A program made the translations under genes and the position numbers. Source: Acidobacteriaceae bacterium (GTDB lineage: Bacteria; Acidobacteriota; Terriglobia; Terriglobales; Acidobacteriaceae). Taken from it: a DNA stretch of 6,445 nucleotides. A model generated the notes under the pieces. The model did no database searches. It saw only the letters and a list, made by a program, of their open reading frames with translations, and was not told the DNA's origin. Shown in pieces: positions 5,439 through 6,445 of this stretch. Each line of letters begins with the position of its first letter. The stretch's first letter is position 1. The stretch lies in NCBI GenBank assembly GCA_025462785.1, contig JAOAPG010000280.1, forward strand, positions 1 through 6,445. Direction: 5' to 3'.

Positions 5439-6416
5439 ATGTTCACACCGCATAGTCTTGGCATCGCATTGATCATGATGATAACCAGCGCCATCTGCTG
5501 GGGTTCGTGGGCCAACACTTATAAGGGCGTCAAGGGCTATCGCTTCGAACTTTTCTATTGGGACTACGCGATCGGCATCTTTCTGATCTCGCTGATTCTC
5601 GCGTTTACTATGGGAAGCACGTCGAATGACCCGAACAGCTTCCTAAACAATGTGCATTCTGCGGACACGTCAAACATCGTCTCGACGATGATCGGCGGAG
5701 CAATCTTCAATCTCGCGAACCTGTTACTGGTGGCGGCAATTGACATGGCAGGCTTGGCGATAGCGTTTCCAGTCTCAATCGGAATCGCGCTCGTAGTCGG
5801 CGTGATTTCCAGTTACATTCTGCAACCGAAAGGCAATGGTGGATTACTCGCGGCCGGAGTCGTCTTCGCGCTGATCGCCGTGATCATGGATGGTAAAGCG
5901 TACGGAAGCCTCGCCAAGGCAGGTCGTTCCGTATCGAAGAAAAGCATTATCACCTGTATCGTTTCAGGCGTATTGATGGGGCTTTGGGCGCCATTCGTGG
6001 CACATGCCATGACAAAGGGGAACACCCTTGCGCCGTACAGCATCGCTGTATTCTTGACGCTGGGTGCGCTGCTCTCCTGCTTCATTTGGAACGTTTACTT
6101 TATGAAGCATCCATTAGTTGGAGAGCCGGTGAGTTTCAGCGGATTCTTCAAAGGTCCGATTTCCGGACACATGCTCGGGTTGCTCGGCGGCGTAATCTGG
6201 GGAACAGGGATGGTCTTTAATCTTGTCGCCGCAAACTTCACGGGAGTACCTATTTCTTATGCAATCGGCCAGTCCGCGCCCATGGTGGCGGCGTTGTGGG
6301 GAGTACTGGCGTGGAAGGAATTCGAAGGCGCAGGAACTCGCGCCAAGCTTTATCTCGCTCTCATGTTTGTGTTTTATTGTTTCGCGATTGTCTTAGTGGC
6401 AAAAGCAAACGGGTAA
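5439..6416 (+). CDS. DMT-superfamily permease, ureide permease / GRP sugar transporter-like
   Basis: Inner-membrane transporter of 325 residues with about ten predicted helices (roughly 7-27, 39-58, 81-101, 104-127, 136-152, 170-190, 200-220, 244-264, 270-291, 304-321), arranged as two five-helix halves as in the drug/metabolite transporter superfamily. Characteristic pieces are WGSWANTYKG (21-30) and FELFYWDYAIG (36-46) near the first two helices. In the second half are GVIWGTGMVFNLVAA (251-265) and YAIGQSAPMVAALWGVLAWKEF (split across 274-295). From memory these resemble the ten-helix glucose/ribose porter (GRP) and ureide permease families, not small multidrug exporters. Placement 91 bases after an exported nucleoside hydrolase suggests uptake of the released ribose or deoxyribose, or of the nucleobase; the sequence alone does not decide which. 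No separate promoter was seen in the gap, so co-transcription with the hydrolase is likely. The start is fixed by AAGGAG. Confidence 0.85.
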   Translation: MFTPHSLGIALIMMITSAICWGSWANTYKGVKGYRFELFYWDYAIGIFLISLILAFTMGSTSNDPNSFLNNVHSADTSNIVSTMIGGAIFNLANLLLVAAIDMAGLAIAFPVSIGIALVVGVISSYILQPKGNGGLLAAGVVFALIAVIMDGKAYGSLAKAGRSVSKKSIITCIVSGVLMGLWAPFVAHAMTKGNTLAPYSIAVFLTLGALLSCFIWNVYFMKHPLVGEPVSFSGFFKGPISGHMLGLLGGVIWGTGMVFNLVAANFTGVPISYAIGQSAPMVAALWGVLAWKEFEGAGTRAKLYLALMFVFYCFAIVLVAKANG

Positions 6417-6424
6417 CAAATCGG

Positions 6425-6442
6425 CCGAACCGTCTGTCACGC
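6425..6442 (+). repeat. Intergenic short repeat, copy 2
   Basis: CCGAACCGTCTGTCACGC differs from the copy at 5385-5402 at two positions. It begins eight bases after the permease stop, close to the window edge, so its relation to the next gene cannot be seen. It is preceded by an overlapping palindrome TCGGCCGA (6421-6428). Confidence 0.45.
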
Positions 6443-6445
6443 CGC

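Overview
The window looks like chromosomal DNA of a free-living bacterium with moderate GC content. Closest-family resemblances from memory (a two-domain ALDH16-type aldehyde dehydrogenase, a vertebrate-like long DERA, an exported nucleoside hydrolase and a ureide-permease/GRP-like transporter) suggest a soil Acidobacteriota or similar Gram-negative lineage. That placement is an inference without database support. No rRNA, tRNA, CRISPR array, insertion sequence or phage gene was seen.

Layout. Two transcription units diverge from a 245-base intergenic region (4023-4267). Leftward (minus strand) are deoC (4022-2970), a small protein of unknown function (2892-2251), and a long aldehyde dehydrogenase that starts at 2215 and runs off the left edge after 738 codons. 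Rightward (plus strand) are a nucleoside hydrolase with a signal peptide (4268-5347) and, after a 91-base gap with a strong ribosome binding site, a ten-helix permease (5439-6416). The intergenic region holds overlapping inverted repeats abutting a sigma70-like promoter that faces the hydrolase.

How the genes may work together. The set reads as a module for using external nucleosides. The exported hydrolase would cut nucleosides into base and (deoxy)ribose. The permease would import the sugar (or the base). A kinase not present here would phosphorylate it. DeoC would split deoxyribose-5-phosphate into glyceraldehyde-3-phosphate and acetaldehyde, and the aldehyde dehydrogenase would oxidise the acetaldehyde. 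Each enzyme family is well supported by motifs; their linkage into one pathway is inference from gene order.

Oddities. The small gene between deoC and the dehydrogenase is clearly more AT-rich than its neighbours, has a helix-hairpin-helix-like segment, and appears to have its natural start (ATG 2912 with a good ribosome binding site) separated from the rest of the protein by a one-base frameshift. The nucleoside hydrolase has Tyr where the family usually has the His before the calcium-binding Asp. Short repeated and inverted sequences sit in the gaps after the hydrolase and permease genes and at the 3' end of deoC.
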